Counted from the first letter of the stretch, positions 54,525 to 63,475 are shown. The stretch is 64,000 nucleotides of DNA from Flavobacterium sp. LMO8 (GCF_009495755.1 NZ_WIBJ01000031.1:201790-265789), one strand, 5' to 3'. Notes: generated by a model not told the origin, from the letters alone. Numbers and translations are program-made.

Positions 54525-55876
54525 TGAGTGCCAATACATATTTAATTAGAAATGCCAAAATTGTAAATGAAGGTGTTGTTTTTGAAGGGGATATATTGAT
54601 TGAAAATGAATTCATAAAAGAAATCGCACCTCAAATTAGTCTGAAATCGTCCGACTGTGTTATTATTGATGCAGAAGGGAGTTATGTAATGCCAGGAGCT
54701 ATTGATGACCAAGTGCATTTCAGAGAACCAGGACTTACTCATAAAGGAACTATCGAAACAGAAAGTAGAGCAGCGATTGCGGGCGGAATTACTTCATTCA
54801 TTGAGCAGCCAAATACGGTTCCAAATGCGGTCACTCAAGAACTTTTAGAAGATAAATACCAAATTGCTTCTCAAACATCGTATGCGAATTATTCGTTTAT
54901 GATGGGAGGAACGAATGATAATTTGGAGGAAGTTTTAAAAACTAATCCAAGGAATGTTGCCGGAATTAAATTATTTTTAGGTTCTTCTACTGGAAATATG
55001 TTGGTGGATAATCCAGAAGTTTTAGAAAAGATTTTTTCATCAACGAAGATGTTAATTGCGGTGCATTGTGAAGATGAAGCAACAATTAAAGCTAATACAC
55101 AAAAATATAAAGACGAATTTGGAGACGATATTCCAATGAAATACCATCACTTGATTCGTAGTGCCGAAGCTTGTTACTTGTCTTCGTCAAAAGCGATTGA
55201 ATTAGCTAAGAAAACAGGTGCGCGTTTACACGTGTTTCATTTGTCAACAGCAAAAGAAATGGACTTGTTTACCAATAAAATTCCATTAGAGGATAAACAA
55301 ATTACTGCCGAAGTTTGTATTCACCATTTATGGTTTACAGATGCTGATTACGATGCGAAAGGTTCGTTAATAAAATGGAATCCAGCAGTAAAAACTCAAG
55401 AAGATAAAGATGCTTTGTGGAAGGCCTTGTTAGATGACAGAATTGATGTAATTGCAACTGATCATGCTCCTCATACTTTAGAAGAAAAATGTAATCCTTA
55501 TTTGACGTGTCCTTCTGGAGGTCCATTGGTTCAGCATGCTGTTGTGGCTATGTTTGAAGCGCATCACCAAGGAAAGATTTCAGTAGAAAAGATTGTAGAA
55601 AAAATGTGTCACAATCCGGCCAAAATTTTTAAAATCGAAAAGCGTGGCTTTATTAAGGAAGGATATTATGCAGACATTGCAATTGTAAATGCTTATTTAC
55701 CTTGGAATGTTAAAAAAGAAAATATTATCGCAAAATGTGGTTGGTCTCCGTTTGAAGGCTATAACTTTAAATCACGTGTAACACATACTTTTGTTAACGG
55801 GAAATTAGTTTATCATAATGGTAAAGTAAAAGAAGCAAAAGCAGGACAACGTTTGTTATTTGAAAGAGAAGTGTAA
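54524..55876 (+). CDS. pyrC: Dihydroorotase-type amidohydrolase
   Basis: A 450-residue amidohydrolase. The metal site begins DDQVHFREPGLTHKG at residues 61-75; here Gln63 replaces the first His of the usual HxH. DHAPHTLEEK near 305 and the intermediate KxxxxG region (about 145) are present. It probably makes dihydroorotate in pyrimidine synthesis, partner to pyrH in this window. It overlaps the preceding stop by 1 base and is followed by the DUF4296 gene in the same manner. Confidence 0.92.
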   Translation: MSANTYLIRNAKIVNEGVVFEGDILIENEFIKEIAPQISLKSSDCVIIDAEGSYVMPGAIDDQVHFREPGLTHKGTIETESRAAIAGGITSFIEQPNTVPNAVTQELLEDKYQIASQTSYANYSFMMGGTNDNLEEVLKTNPRNVAGIKLFLGSSTGNMLVDNPEVLEKIFSSTKMLIAVHCEDEATIKANTQKYKDEFGDDIPMKYHHLIRSAEACYLSSSKAIELAKKTGARLHVFHLSTAKEMDLFTNKIPLEDKQITAEVCIHHLWFTDADYDAKGSLIKWNPAVKTQEDKDALWKALLDDRIDVIATDHAPHTLEEKCNPYLTCPSGGPLVQHAVVAMFEAHHQGKISVEKIVEKMCHNPAKIFKIEKRGFIKEGYYADIAIVNAYLPWNVKKENIIAKCGWSPFEGYNFKSRVTHTFVNGKLVYHNGKVKEAKAGQRLLFEREV

Positions 55877-56262
55877 TGAAACAAATACTATTTTTATTAC
55901 TAAGTTTATTGGTGTTTTCTTGTTCTAAGAATCCGGTTCCAAAACCTGATAATTTATTAGACGAGGAAGTAATGGTGGATATTATTTATGATGTTTCGAT
56001 TTTACAAGCAACAGATGGTTCTATGCCACATAAATTAAAAGAATATAATATTGAAATGGATCAATATATTTTTAAAAAATATAAGATTGATAACATAACT
56101 TTTCGACAAAATCAACGCTATTATGCCGCAGATGTTAGAAAATCAAAAAGAATATATAAAAGGGTAATTGAAAAATTTGAGCAAGAAAAATCTAAAATAT
56201 CTGGCGATTCAAACAAAAAAAAAGATAAAGATGGAAAAATTATTTACGAGCCCGTAAAATAG
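55876..56262 (+). CDS. DUF4296 family lipoprotein
   Basis: A 128-residue lipoprotein with signal peptide and lipobox VFSCSK (Cys16). It then has a short Pro segment and a helical DUF4296 core (DEEVMVDIIYDVSILQATDG...YKIDNITFRQNQRYY), and a Lys-rich tail. Envelope protein of unknown role. Its ATG overlaps the pyrC stop by 1 base, and its 3' end overlaps the convergent NAD-epimerase by 23 bases. Confidence 0.88.
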   Translation: MKQILFLLLSLLVFSCSKNPVPKPDNLLDEEVMVDIIYDVSILQATDGSMPHKLKEYNIEMDQYIFKKYKIDNITFRQNQRYYAADVRKSKRIYKRVIEKFEQEKSKISGDSNKKKDKDGKIIYEPVK

Positions 56263-57235
56263 CTTTTAAATAATCTTCTTTTTTTAGAAAAGTAAAATTA
56301 AGTTCCTTTTCAATTTTTGAAGTATCAAATGTAGTTTTAGTATGTGACGATTTTGCAGTACTTCTAGTTAATCTTCTTTTTCGATTTGCTATTTTTGAAA
56401 TCAACCAATCCATTCGCCAAGCGATAGAAGTCATGAATTTACTTGCTTCAATAGAAGGCTTTTTTAATTTCAATTTTTCTGCAATAAAATCAAGTAATGC
56501 TTTTGTGGAAATATTTTCACCAACTAAAGTATAACGTTCTCCATTGCTGTTACTATTCATTAATTGAATCATGCACTTCGCAACGTCTTCAACCGATATA
56601 ATTCCAATGTTGCCTTTCGTATAAAACGACAATCCCTTTTTTACCGATTGAATAATCACATCGCTACCTTTTTTTGGAAAACCATAACCAAAAATCACAC
56701 CCGGATTTATAATGACAACTTCCAAACCTTCCTGATGTCCGCGGAAAACTTCCATTTCTGCACCATATTTCGTAATGGCATAATCACTATGCAATTCTTC
56801 TGGATTCCACTCAGTTTCTTCTGTAATAGTAGTTTCGTGTTCTTTTGGATTTCCTAAAGCGGCAATCGAACTCACATGACAAAGTTTTTTTATGCCAAAA
56901 TCAATACAACAATTTACTACATTAGCCGTTCCTTCGATATTGATTTTTCGCAGTTCGTCTTCGTCATTTGGGTCGAATGTAATCAAAGCTGCACAATGAT
57001 AAACATGAGTGATATTTTCAAAAGCAATTTCCAAAGATGGAATATCTGTAATGTCGCCTTTTACCCAATTGATTTTATCAAAAAGAGCAGTTTGATTATG
57101 AAAAGCAAAAACATTTTTCACTTTTTCAATTTGTTTTTCCGAACGAAATAACGCTTTTACTTCCTCATTTTCTTGAAGAAGTTGCACTAACAAATGTGAA
57201 CCTACTAATCCTGTTGCTCCTGTAACTAAAATCAT
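56240..57235 (-). CDS. NAD-dependent epimerase/dehydratase (extended SDR)
   Basis: A 331-residue extended short-chain dehydrogenase. The cofactor motif is GATGLVG at residues 5-11. The catalytic YxxxK is in SDYAITKYGAE. It also has HVSSIAALG, typical of dihydroflavonol reductase-like SDRs. The sugar or steroid-type substrate is unknown. It is convergent with the DUF4296 gene and divergent from tyrS. Confidence 0.93.
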   Translation of the reverse strand: MILVTGATGLVGSHLLVQLLQENEEVKALFRSEKQIEKVKNVFAFHNQTALFDKINWVKGDITDIPSLEIAFENITHVYHCAALITFDPNDEDELRKINIEGTANVVNCCIDFGIKKLCHVSSIAALGNPKEHETTITEETEWNPEELHSDYAITKYGAEMEVFRGHQEGLEVVIINPGVIFGYGFPKKGSDVIIQSVKKGLSFYTKGNIGIISVEDVAKCMIQLMNSNSNGERYTLVGENISTKALLDFIAEKLKLKKPSIEASKFMTSIAWRMDWLISKIANRKRRLTRSTAKSSHTKTTFDTSKIEKELNFTFLKKEDYLKAILRARK

Positions 57236-57299
57236 GATGTAAAGATAATATTTTTTGAGAAGATAGAATATAGATATTAGAAGTTAGAAAATAGACTTG

Positions 57300-57380
57300 A
57301 CTTTATTATTGATTTTTGCATTTGAAATTGAACTTGAAATTGCCCTTGAATTTTGAATAAAACTTTTAAACTTTTAAACT
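57300..57380. repeat. Degenerate TTGAAATTGAAC and CTTTTAAACTTTTAAA repeats
   Basis: TTGAAATTGAACTTGAAATTG (inverted relative to copies A and B) and tandem CTTTTAAA lie before tyrS. 57361-57380 is the inverse of 10747-10766. Sits just upstream of the tyrS promoter. Confidence 0.55.
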
Positions 57381-57386
57381 AAAAGT

Positions 57387-57394
57387 TATCTTTG
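57387..57394 (+). promoter_or_regulatory. -7 box of tyrS
   Basis: TATCTTTG, 19 bases before the ATG at 57414. Confidence 0.6.
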
Positions 57395-57413
57395 CTCAAA
57401 TTATTTGAAAATC

Positions 57414-58703
57414 ATGAAAAATTTTATTGAAGAAGTGACTTGGAGAGGAATGCTCCACGACGTAATGCCAGGCACCGAAGAACATTTGATGGAGCAGATG
57501 CGTGTGGCGTATGTGGGTATTGATCCAACCGCCGATTCATTGCATATAGGACATTTAGTTGGGGTTATGTTATTGAGACATTTTCAATTGAGTGGTCATA
57601 AACCATTAGCGCTTGTAGGTGGAGCAACCGGAATGATTGGTGATCCATCAGGAAAATCTAACGAAAGAAATTTATTAGATGAAGCTACTTTGCGTCATAA
57701 TCAAGAAGCGATTAAAGGGCAATTGGCTCGCTTTTTAGATTTTACTTCTGCGGAAGCAAATGCTGCTGAGTTAGTAAACAACTACGATTGGATGAAAGAA
57801 TTCTCCTTCTTAGATTTCATTCGCGATGTGGGAAAACACATTACGGTGAACTATATGATGGCGAAAGATTCGGTTAAAAAACGTTTAACTGGAGAAACTT
57901 CAGAAGGAATGTCGTTTACGGAATTTACGTACCAATTAGTGCAAGGCTACGATTTTTTGCATTTATACCGTGCAAAAAAATGTACGCTTCAAATGGGCGG
58001 AAGTGACCAATGGGGGAATATCACTACTGGAACTGAATTAGTGCGAAGAATTGAATCTGGAAAAGCGTATGCTTTAACTTGTCCGTTGATTACAAAAGCG
58101 GATGGAACGAAGTTTGGTAAATCAGAAGGTGGAAATATTTGGTTAGATGCAGAAAGAACTTCGCCTTACAAATTTTACCAATATTGGTTAAATACTTCGG
58201 ATGTTGATGCAGAAAAATACATTAAAATTTTCACTTTCTTAGATAAAGAAACAATTGAAAGATTAATTGCTGAGCATAACGAAGCACCTCATTTAAGAGC
58301 TTTACAAAAACGTTTAGCAGAAGAAATTACCATTATGGTACATTCTGCAGCAGATTTAGAAAATGCAATCGCAGCTTCAAATGCGTTCTTTAGTCCGTCT
58401 ATGGATGAATTAAAAAAGTTAGATGAGAAAACGTTTTTAGAAGTGTTTGATGGTGTTCCTCAAGCTGAAATTTCAATGGAAGATTTCAATGCAGGTTTAG
58501 ATATGATTGCGGCATTAGCAGCAAAAACGAACTTCTTAGCTTCTAATAGTGATGCGCGTAGAGAATTGAAACAAAACTCGATTTCTTTGAATAAAGAAAA
58601 AGTGGGTGAAGATAAAATCATTACAAAAGAGGATTTAATCAACAATCAATTCTTGTTGTTGCAAAAAGGAAAGAAAAATTATTACGTAATTAAGGTTAAA
58701 TAG
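57414..58703 (+). CDS. tyrS: Tyrosyl-tRNA synthetase
   Basis: A 429-residue class I synthetase. The HIGH site is in [13 protein letters not shown]. The KMSKS variant is KFGKSEGG. The C-terminal S4-like RNA domain (about 360-429) ends in [10 protein letters not shown]. It charges tRNA-Tyr. I start at the ATG at 57414, as an upstream TTG falls just after the promoter box. A hairpin at 58704-58769 follows. Confidence 0.96.
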   Translation: MKNFIEEVTWRGMLHDVMPGTEEHLMEQMRVAYVGIDPTADSLHIGHLVGVMLLRHFQLSGHKPLALVGGATGMIGDPSGKSNERNLLDEATLRHNQEAIKGQLARFLDFTSAEANAAELVNNYDWMKEFSFLDFIRDVGKHITVNYMMAKDSVKKRLTGETSEGMSFTEFTYQLVQGYDFLHLYRAKKCTLQMGGSDQWGNITTGTELVRRIESGKAYALTCPLITKADGTKFGKSEGGNIWLDAERTSPYKFYQYWLNTSDVDAEKYIKIFTFLDKETIERLIAEHNEAPHLRALQKRLAEEITIMVHSAADLENAIAASNAFFSPSMDELKKLDEKTFLEVFDGVPQAEISMEDFNAGLDMIAALAAKTNFLASNSDARRELKQNSISLNKEKVGEDKIITKEDLINNQFLLLQKGKKNYYVIKVK

Positions 58704-58769
58704 TTTTGTCATACTGAACTTGTTTCAGTATCTGATTTTAGAAGCTGAAATGAATTCAGCTTGACAAAA
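58704..58769. repeat. REP-like inverted repeat (CTGAACTTGTTTCAG family)
   Basis: Arms 58704-58732 and 58741-58769 pair at 22 of 29 positions around an 8-base loop, with T/A runs outside. It lies between convergent genes and may double as a terminator for tyrS and the LuxE-like gene. Confidence 0.65.
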
Positions 58770-58773
58770 AAAC

Positions 58774-59754
58774 TTATATTACCATCAAATTACAACCACG
58801 AATATCAGAATTATCAAAACGTCCCAACACTTCGAAAGAATGGTTGGGATATTTTTTTCCCAAATCTTGCGTAGCAATAAACGAACACGAATTGATATTA
58901 GCTAAATCAATCACGTTAATTCCGCCTGTTTTTCCTTCGGAAACATAAGTTAAAGCATCTTCCGTATCACGAATAAGAATTTGCATCCATTGAGGACATT
59001 CAAAAACACCATCGCCAAGAGAATACGCTTGTGAAAGTAATTCGGTCATACCATATTCTGAATGAATTTTTGAAACACCAAATCCGTTGCATAGAAGCGA
59101 ATGTAATTCTTCGCGAATCATTTCTTTTCTTTTGCCTTTCATGCCGCCGGTTTCCATAATAATGGTATTTTTTAATTGGAATTTTTGCTTCTCAATTAAA
59201 TCCAACAAAGCATACGTAACTCCAATTAAAATCACATTCTGACCTGAATTATCTAACTCAATTACTTTAGAAATTAATTCATCGTAATTATGCAAATAAA
59301 ACCCAGAATCTGAATGATTGCTACTTTGGATTAAATCTTCCACCATGTAAATTAACGAAGAACCTTCGCGCTCTAAATAGGATGGAAGTAAGGCTAAAAC
59401 ACAATAATCTTCAATATTTCCATAAAATTCTGAAAAGCCTAAGCGATAACTTTCTTCGTACCAACTTACATCGGTAACTAAGTGTTTACTGGTTTGCATT
59501 CCGGTTGTGCCGCTACTGGTAAACGTTTGCTGAATAGCTTCAGGCGAACTTAAAACGTTATGACTTTTAAAAAATTGAATGGGTAAAAATGGAATTTCAG
59601 TTAATGATTTCACGTTGGTTTTGTCTTTCTTCAAGAAGTTGCAAAATTGTTGGTACACCAAATTGTTATCGTACTGATGACGAAATACTTTTAAAGTAAT
59701 TTTTTCAAATTCTTTTTTAGAACCAATTTGGAAAATGTCTTCTTGTGAAATCAT
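58774..59754 (-). CDS. LuxE-like acyl-activating enzyme
   Basis: A 326-residue protein of the LuxE/PaaK-like acyl-adenylating group. The nucleotide motif is TSSGTTGMQTSKH at 79-91. A later EYGMTELLSQAYS is a common motif of ANL ligases. It probably activates a fatty or aryl acid and may hand it to a carrier protein. No luxC, luxD or carrier protein lies next to it. Its -7 box abuts the ATG, suggesting a leaderless mRNA. Confidence 0.88.
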   Translation of the reverse strand: MISQEDIFQIGSKKEFEKITLKVFRHQYDNNLVYQQFCNFLKKDKTNVKSLTEIPFLPIQFFKSHNVLSSPEAIQQTFTSSGTTGMQTSKHLVTDVSWYEESYRLGFSEFYGNIEDYCVLALLPSYLEREGSSLIYMVEDLIQSSNHSDSGFYLHNYDELISKVIELDNSGQNVILIGVTYALLDLIEKQKFQLKNTIIMETGGMKGKRKEMIREELHSLLCNGFGVSKIHSEYGMTELLSQAYSLGDGVFECPQWMQILIRDTEDALTYVSEGKTGGINVIDLANINSCSFIATQDLGKKYPNHSFEVLGRFDNSDIRGCNLMVI

Positions 59755-59758
59755 GGTG

Positions 59759-59766
59759 CAAAAATA
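59759..59766 (-). promoter_or_regulatory. -7 box touching the LuxE-like start
   Basis: TATTTTTG on the minus strand, its last base 5 positions from the ATG, so almost no mRNA leader. Confidence 0.5.
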
Positions 59767-59790
59767 GCAAACAAATTTATCTTAAATAAA

Positions 59791-59816
59791 AAAGCACCAA
59801 CTTTCGTTGATGCTTT
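59791..59816 (-). terminator. Terminator of the large T9SS gene
   Basis: Arms 59791-59801 and 59806-59816 with one mismatch and a 4-base loop, T-run on the minus strand, 22 bases past the stop. Confidence 0.75.
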
Positions 59817-59837
59817 TCAATATATTGTAAAAACTAA

Positions 59838-61892
59838 TTATTGAATAACTAATTTTCTTGTAGCAGTTTTACCTTCTTCGGTAACTTTTACAATGTAAAC
59901 GCCAGCATTTAAACCAGAAACGTTTACAGAATTGTTGATTACATTAGAATTAATAACTTCTTTTCCTAGTAAGTCAAAAATTTGAACAGACATTTCAGCA
60001 TTAGCTGTAGAAGTCAAGTATAACGTATTTCCTTTTAATGGGTTTGGATACATAGTTAAACCGTCTATTGCATTGAAAGAGTTAGTTGTTAAATAGGTGC
60101 CTAATGGATAAGGAACAGTACATGCAGCATTAGTAGTAGCGCCTTCTAATTGGTTAATTCCACTAAATGTCCAGTTTCCAATTACAAATGAAGTTCCGTC
60201 AGGACCAGTATTTGAAACTCTGTAAGCCCAACCATCTAAATAATCCCAAGGTGTTCCTGTACCGTCTGCATTTACATCTCCAAAAGTATCGATAATTACA
60301 CCGTTTTCGTATAACTCAATAGCATCATCACCGTTAATACCAACTACTCCGGTTGTATAATTAGGTGCAAATCCAAAGAAGTTTGTAAATTCTGTTGCTT
60401 CAGAAGCTACAAAAATACTTTGTCCGGCGTTTAGAGTTCCTGCTGGAAAAGTAAATTCAATTGTAGATCCATTTGAACCAGCTCCATTTGTAACAGAACT
60501 AATTCCGTATAAAGATAAATCAGCTATATCAGCTAATGCGTATAATTCAACACCTTTTGGAGTTCCACCTGTATTTGGGCCATCATACGCACCAATAATA
60601 ACTAAAGAATTTGTAGGCGCACCGAAAACATTTCCAGTAATCGCTACCAATTGATTAGCAGCAGGTGAAGATGATACAGTAATATCGCCACTATAAGAAT
60701 TTATTGCTAATCCTGAGGCAAGTCTAATAAATACTTCTGTAGAAGCAACGGTTCCAGATGCTGGAGTAATAGAAACAGAAGGTCCGAATCCTGAACCAGA
60801 AGTTAAAGAAACTTCAAAGTTAGTTGGAGCAGTAATTGTAATATTTGAAGTTAAGAATAATCCTTCTACAAATATTGAATCTTCATTTGAAGGACCAGCG
60901 CCAAAAGTGTAATTCATTGCTGCAGGAGCTCCACCTGTAATTGTGAATTGAGGAGCAGCAGGTGAAACAACACCAGTTAAAGCTAATATTTGATTTGTTG
61001 CACCAGTTGAAGAAGCTGTAATATCTCCATTATATGTGTTAGCTGATAACCCAGCCATTAATCTTACATATACGGTAGTTGGATTTACAGTTCCACTTGT
61101 TTGAGTTAACATTACTGATGAAGCAAAACCTGAGCCAGAAGTTAAAGAAACTTCAAAGTTGGCTGGAGCAGCAACTGTAATATTTTGTGTTAAATTTATT
61201 CCTGATACTGAAAATGAATCTTCTGCAGAAGGGCCATTACCTTCAAAATAATCTAAACTATTAACTGTTCCTGAAACAGAAATTGTAGGAGTTGAAGAAG
61301 CAGTAGTTGAATATGTTCCAAATGGAACTAAAGTGCTTAGTGCAGTTGCGGTATTACATAATCCTTCATTGTCTAATAGATTTTGTGCCCCAAAAGTAAA
61401 GTCAACAACATTAAAAGCGCCTCCATTTGCTGGTACACCAGCAACTCTATAATAATAGGTGTCAACATGTTCCCATGCTGTTCCAGTTCCGTCTACCGTA
61501 GCATCGCCAAAACGATCTATAACAGCTGTAGTTGCATCAATAATTTGAAAAGCATCATCGCCATTGTCATTAATTGCTGCTGAAAGAATTACATTCGCTC
61601 CTGAAATTCCAAACTCAGCGCTTAAAGTAGCTACATCATTAGTAATGTAAGCAAATGAATTTGTTAATGAACCAAGAGTTGTTAAATCAATATTAGTAAT
61701 AAAACCACCGCCGTTTGATTGTCTTACTAAATTCCATCCAGTTAAATCGACAGTTCCATCAACATATATTTCGACAGTTCTTCCTAGTTGTGTTGGGCAA
61801 GGAGAGTCGAAATATCCGGTAATGATAACTTCTTGTGCATTTGCAAAAGTAAATGCAAAAAGCATTGAAAATAAAAAGTAAATTTTTTTCAT
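59838..61892 (-). CDS. Large T9SS substrate with two lamin-tail-like halves
   Basis: A 684-residue secreted protein. Signal peptide 1-20 (FANAQ). Residues 21-194 and 428-600 each look like a lamin-tail-type beta-sandwich (VIITGYFDS and VIIGAYDGPN; NDNGDDAFQIID and GINGDDAIELYE; FGDATVDGTGTAWEH and FGDVNADGTGTPWDY). Between them are two about 105-residue Ig-like repeats (203-307, 314-421) sharing NFEVSLTSGSGF. Residues 610-684 are the T9SS type A sorting domain (MYPNPLKGN...GVYIVKVTEEGKTATRKLVIQ). It is exported to the surface by T9SS. Confidence 0.92.
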   Translation of the reverse strand: MKKIYFLFSMLFAFTFANAQEVIITGYFDSPCPTQLGRTVEIYVDGTVDLTGWNLVRQSNGGGFITNIDLTTLGSLTNSFAYITNDVATLSAEFGISGANVILSAAINDNGDDAFQIIDATTAVIDRFGDATVDGTGTAWEHVDTYYYRVAGVPANGGAFNVVDFTFGAQNLLDNEGLCNTATALSTLVPFGTYSTTASSTPTISVSGTVNSLDYFEGNGPSAEDSFSVSGINLTQNITVAAPANFEVSLTSGSGFASSVMLTQTSGTVNPTTVYVRLMAGLSANTYNGDITASSTGATNQILALTGVVSPAAPQFTITGGAPAAMNYTFGAGPSNEDSIFVEGLFLTSNITITAPTNFEVSLTSGSGFGPSVSITPASGTVASTEVFIRLASGLAINSYSGDITVSSSPAANQLVAITGNVFGAPTNSLVIIGAYDGPNTGGTPKGVELYALADIADLSLYGISSVTNGAGSNGSTIEFTFPAGTLNAGQSIFVASEATEFTNFFGFAPNYTTGVVGINGDDAIELYENGVIIDTFGDVNADGTGTPWDYLDGWAYRVSNTGPDGTSFVIGNWTFSGINQLEGATTNAACTVPYPLGTYLTTNSFNAIDGLTMYPNPLKGNTLYLTSTANAEMSVQIFDLLGKEVINSNVINNSVNVSGLNAGVYIVKVTEEGKTATRKLVIQ

Positions 61893-61915
61893 GTTTAAAA
61901 ATTATAAATTGAGAA

Positions 61916-61923
61916 CAAAGTTA
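61916..61923 (-). promoter_or_regulatory. -7 box of the large T9SS gene
   Basis: TAACTTTG on the minus strand, 24 bases from the ATG. Confidence 0.55.
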
Positions 61924-62018
61924 ATGAGAATTAATTTTATTTAAGAAATTAAGATGTTAACTTATAATTAAATTTGTAAAGAGTTGATATTTATGATTTT
62001 ATATTTTTTTAAAACTAA

Positions 62019-62042
62019 AAAGGCATCTATTAAGATGCCTTT
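62019..62042 (-). terminator. Terminator of the second T9SS gene
   Basis: Perfect arms AAAGGCATCT (62019-62028) and AGATGCCTTT (62033-62042) with a 4-base loop; T-run on the minus strand. Confidence 0.85.
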
Positions 62043-62063
62043 AAAATTGTATTGCTATATTAA

Positions 62064-62981
62064 TTATTCTATAACTAATTTTCTTGTAGCAGTTTTACCA
62101 TCTTCAGTAATTTTAACGATATAAACACCAGTAGTTAAGCTAGAAACATTTACAGTATTGTTTGTTACTTCTGAGTTTAATACATTTTTACCTAATACAT
62201 CAAAAATTTGAACCGACATTTCGTTATTAGCAGTTGAAGTTAAAAGTAAAGTGTTTCCTTTTAATGGATTTGGATACATTTTTAATCCTTCGATATTATT
62301 AAATGAAGAAGAACTTAAAACATCTACATTTCCAGAAAAAGCAACATTATCAATGCTAAAAGTTCCACCAGAACCTTCTGCGTTGAAACCATAAAAACGG
62401 AAAGTTACATTGCTTGTAAGGTTTTCAAATGCAGTTCCTAAAGTTATAGTCATTCCTGGTAAGTTACTTGTTGTTGCGTCTAAGATAACAAAAAAGATAT
62501 CGTTTGGTTGAACCGAAACTAATGTGCTTGCTCCTACAGATGCAGGTAAGTTGGTTGTAAAACCATCTAAACTTGAACGTACAGCAAAATTTCGCACACC
62601 TGTTCCAGATCTTCTTCCTACAAAGGTTATTGATGATAAATCGATTTGACCACCAGAATTTGGACCAACAGTAACTTCAAAAAAAACACCTGTGTCGACA
62701 AAACCAGAAAAGTTTGAATAATTGTCGTCTCCATTAATCCCACCTTCGGGTTGATTAATAAATGAAAATCGTCCACTAGCCGTGGAGTTTGTAGGAGGTG
62801 CAACTAAGTTAGTAGCTACAAAAGAGCTAAAATAAACGCCAGCAGCAACAGGTACTGGTGTAGGGTCTGTAGCTCCAGAAGCATTAGTTACTGATGCAAA
62901 ATCGTAAGTTGCTGTAAAAGGGCCCTGAGCAAAGCCAACACTTGCTATAATTACAGATAATAAAGTGTAAAGTTTTTTCAT
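62064..62981 (-). CDS. T9SS-exported beta-sandwich protein
   Basis: A 305-residue secreted protein. Signal peptide 1-19 (SVGFAQ). Residues 20-225 are a beta-sandwich with many Gly/Ser/Asn (FGFNAEGSGGTFSIDNVAFSG), similar to secreted PEP-CTERM-like or adhesive domains. The last 75 residues are a type A sorting domain nearly identical to that of the neighbouring large protein (MYPNPLKGNTLLLTSTAN). I start at 62981, since the longer frame begins inside the -7 box at 63006-63013. Confidence 0.9.
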   Translation of the reverse strand: MKKLYTLLSVIIASVGFAQGPFTATYDFASVTNASGATDPTPVPVAAGVYFSSFVATNLVAPPTNSTASGRFSFINQPEGGINGDDNYSNFSGFVDTGVFFEVTVGPNSGGQIDLSSITFVGRRSGTGVRNFAVRSSLDGFTTNLPASVGASTLVSVQPNDIFFVILDATTSNLPGMTITLGTAFENLTSNVTFRFYGFNAEGSGGTFSIDNVAFSGNVDVLSSSSFNNIEGLKMYPNPLKGNTLLLTSTANNEMSVQIFDVLGKNVLNSEVTNNTVNVSSLTTGVYIVKITEDGKTATRKLVIE

Positions 62982-63005
62982 GTTTATTTGTTTAAAAATT
63001 GAATA

Positions 63006-63013
63006 CAAAGATA
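63006..63013 (-). promoter_or_regulatory. -7 box of the second T9SS gene
   Basis: TATCTTTG on the minus strand, 25 bases from the chosen ATG at 62981. It excludes the ATG at 63008 as a start. Confidence 0.65.
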
Positions 63014-63072
63014 AAATTAAATATAATTTTCTGACAATAATAGTCGTAAGCTATTGTTGTATTTTAAAAGGT

Positions 63073-63414
63073 TTAATTAATAATTAATTTTCTAGTGGCA
63101 GTTGCATCACCTTCTTTTATCTTGATGATATAAACACCAGCTGAAAGATTACTTACATTTACTTCTTTTGAAGTAATAACCGTCTCTAGTACTTTTTTTC
63201 CAAGTACATTAAAAATTTCTACCTTTTTGTCTAAAGACGATTTGGTAGTAATGTAAATTTTTCCAGAGTTTACGGGATTTGGGTAAATGGCTAAGCCCTC
63301 AATTGTAGGTTCTTGAGTTTTAGTCGCAATAGCAGATTTGTTCTCTTGTGCCTGAAGGCTGAAAGAAAACAAAACCGTTAAAAGAAAAATAGTATAAAAG
63401 TATTTTTTTTTCAT
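63073..63414 (-). CDS. T9SS sorting-domain protein without cargo
   Basis: A 113-residue protein: signal peptide 1-23 (SLQAQE), about 18 residues of linker, then directly the type A sorting domain (IYPNPVNSGKIYITTKSS...AGVYIIKIKEGDATATRKLIIN). There is no room for a cargo domain. It could be a truncated cargo protein, a competitor or chaperone-like substrate of T9SS, or a small surface protein. It lies between two other secreted protein genes on the same strand. Confidence 0.85.
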   Translation of the reverse strand: MKKKYFYTIFLLTVLFSFSLQAQENKSAIATKTQEPTIEGLAIYPNPVNSGKIYITTKSSLDKKVEIFNVLGKKVLETVITSKEVNVSNLSAGVYIIKIKEGDATATRKLIIN

Positions 63415-63475
63415 GCGAAACTAATATTGAGTGTAAAGATAACCATTTTTTAATTACAAATACAATGCCAAATAA

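Noticed and set aside
62982-63008. ATG start nine codons before the T9SS protein
   Set aside because: It lies within the -7 box and would put residues before the signal peptide.
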